DNA from: Pseudomonadota bacterium
GTDB lineage: Bacteria > Myxococcota_A > Polyangia > Fen-1088
Assembly (NCBI GenBank): GCA_017881285.1
Contig: JADGRD010000308.1
Location: forward strand, 1-5,321
Reading direction: 5' to 3'
DNA length: 5,321 nt
Shown one piece after another: positions 4,821-5,321 of this stretch (positions within the stretch are counted from its first letter, which is position 1; each line of letters opens with the position of its first letter). The notes under the pieces were generated by a model. The model was given only the letters and a program-made list of their open reading frames with translations. It was not told where the DNA came from and searched no databases. The translations under genes were made by a program, and so were the position numbers.

Positions 4821-5321
4821 TGTTTCGCCTGGCCCAAGTCAGCGACCCGCATTTTCAGTGCTTCCGGCTGGCCAGCCTGCGTCAGCTCCTGGGCAAGCGC
4901 GCCGTGGGCGCGCTGAACCTGCTCCTGCGGCGCCGGCGCAAGCACCGCATGGAGCTCCTGCAGGCGCTGCTCGAGGACTTGCGCGGCCGGGCGTTCGACC
5001 ACCTGGCCCTCACCGGCGATCTGTGCAACGTCGCCCTCGAGTCCGAGTGGTCCGCGGCCCTGCGCTGGATCGAGGCGACGGGACTTCCCGCGGATCGGGT
5101 GACGGTCATCCCCGGCAACCACGACGCCTACGTGCCCGAGGTGGTCGCCAGTGGCGCGTTCGAACGCATGTTCGCCGCCTACATGACCGCGGAGTTGCGC
5201 GCGGGCGAGGCGACGTACCCCTTCGTGCGCCTGCGCGGCGAGGTCGCGCTCGTCGGCGTGAGCACGGGCGTGCCCACGGGCGACATGGGGGCGTGGGGGC
5301 GCGTGGGCGAGGCCCAGCTCG
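4817..5321 (+). CDS. Calcineurin-like metallophosphoesterase, 3' end outside window
   Basis: No stop occurs before the window ends, so 168 N-terminal codons are visible. Seen: metal motif SDPHF (Asp10, His12), TGDL (Asp68) and PGNHD (Asn101, His102, Asp103), the first three blocks of the calcineurin-like (CpdA/Icc-related) phosphoesterases; the later GHxH-type motifs lie beyond the window. Between blocks one and two is a basic helical segment at about 17-45, with a KRAVGALN core and an RRRRKHR run, typical of a proteobacterial subgroup and possibly for binding a nucleic acid, nucleotide or membrane surface. The start is ATG at 4817, overlapping the previous stop as ATGA; a second ATG at 4820 adds or removes one residue. 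There is no close Shine-Dalgarno (GGAGA at 4796-4800 is 16 nt away), so coupled translation is likely. The substrate is unknown: cyclic nucleotides, nucleotide diphosphate esters and lipid-linked pyrophosphates are all handled within the superfamily. Confidence 0.9.
   Translation, partial: MMFRLAQVSDPHFQCFRLASLRQLLGKRAVGALNLLLRRRRKHRMELLQALLEDLRGRAFDHLALTGDLCNVALESEWSAALRWIEATGLPADRVTVIPGNHDAYVPEVVASGAFERMFAAYMTAELRAGEATYPFVRLRGEVALVGVSTGVPTGDMGAWGRVGEAQL

Overview
The window is GC-rich bacterial chromosomal DNA (about two-thirds GC by eye) with dense coding and short gaps. The gene set is mainly housekeeping: a long-form serine O-acetyltransferase, lipoyl synthase and QueD. QueD closely resembles the E. 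coli protein in motif spacing, which together with the rest points to a high-GC proteobacterium. I cannot place it more finely from sequence alone. I see no tRNA, rRNA, CRISPR array, insertion sequence or phage gene.

Layout. (1) 1-594, plus: the 3' part of a serine acetyltransferase gene whose start lies outside the window. (2) 615-1889, plus: a complete QEGLA-motif (MATCAP/DUF1704-type) putative zinc metallopeptidase. The 20-nt gap before it is almost entirely an 18-bp perfect palindrome. (3) 1893-2831, minus: lipoyl synthase lipA, convergent with the previous gene, with only 3 nt between the two stop codons. (4) A divergent intergenic region, 2832-2939, with a good extended -10 element on the plus strand. 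(5) 2940 to the end, plus: a tight four-gene run of ApaH-like (ALPH-type) phosphatase, queD, an endonuclease/exonuclease/phosphatase (EEP) family protein, and a calcineurin-like metallophosphoesterase that runs off the window.

How the genes may work together. The first pair is probably co-transcribed and combines the first step of cysteine synthesis with a poorly understood metallopeptidase. The last four form a probable operon: gaps are 24 nt, 12 nt and a 4-nt ATGA overlap. Three phosphoester-cleaving enzymes of three different folds or subfamilies surround the queuosine-precursor enzyme QueD. No substrate can be read from sequence, so any shared nucleotide or RNA role is inference. This run is the best candidate for something under-described here; the rest looks ordinary.

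The longest ORFs antisense to lipA, the QEGLA gene and the queD-EEP pair are shadows and are not annotated.
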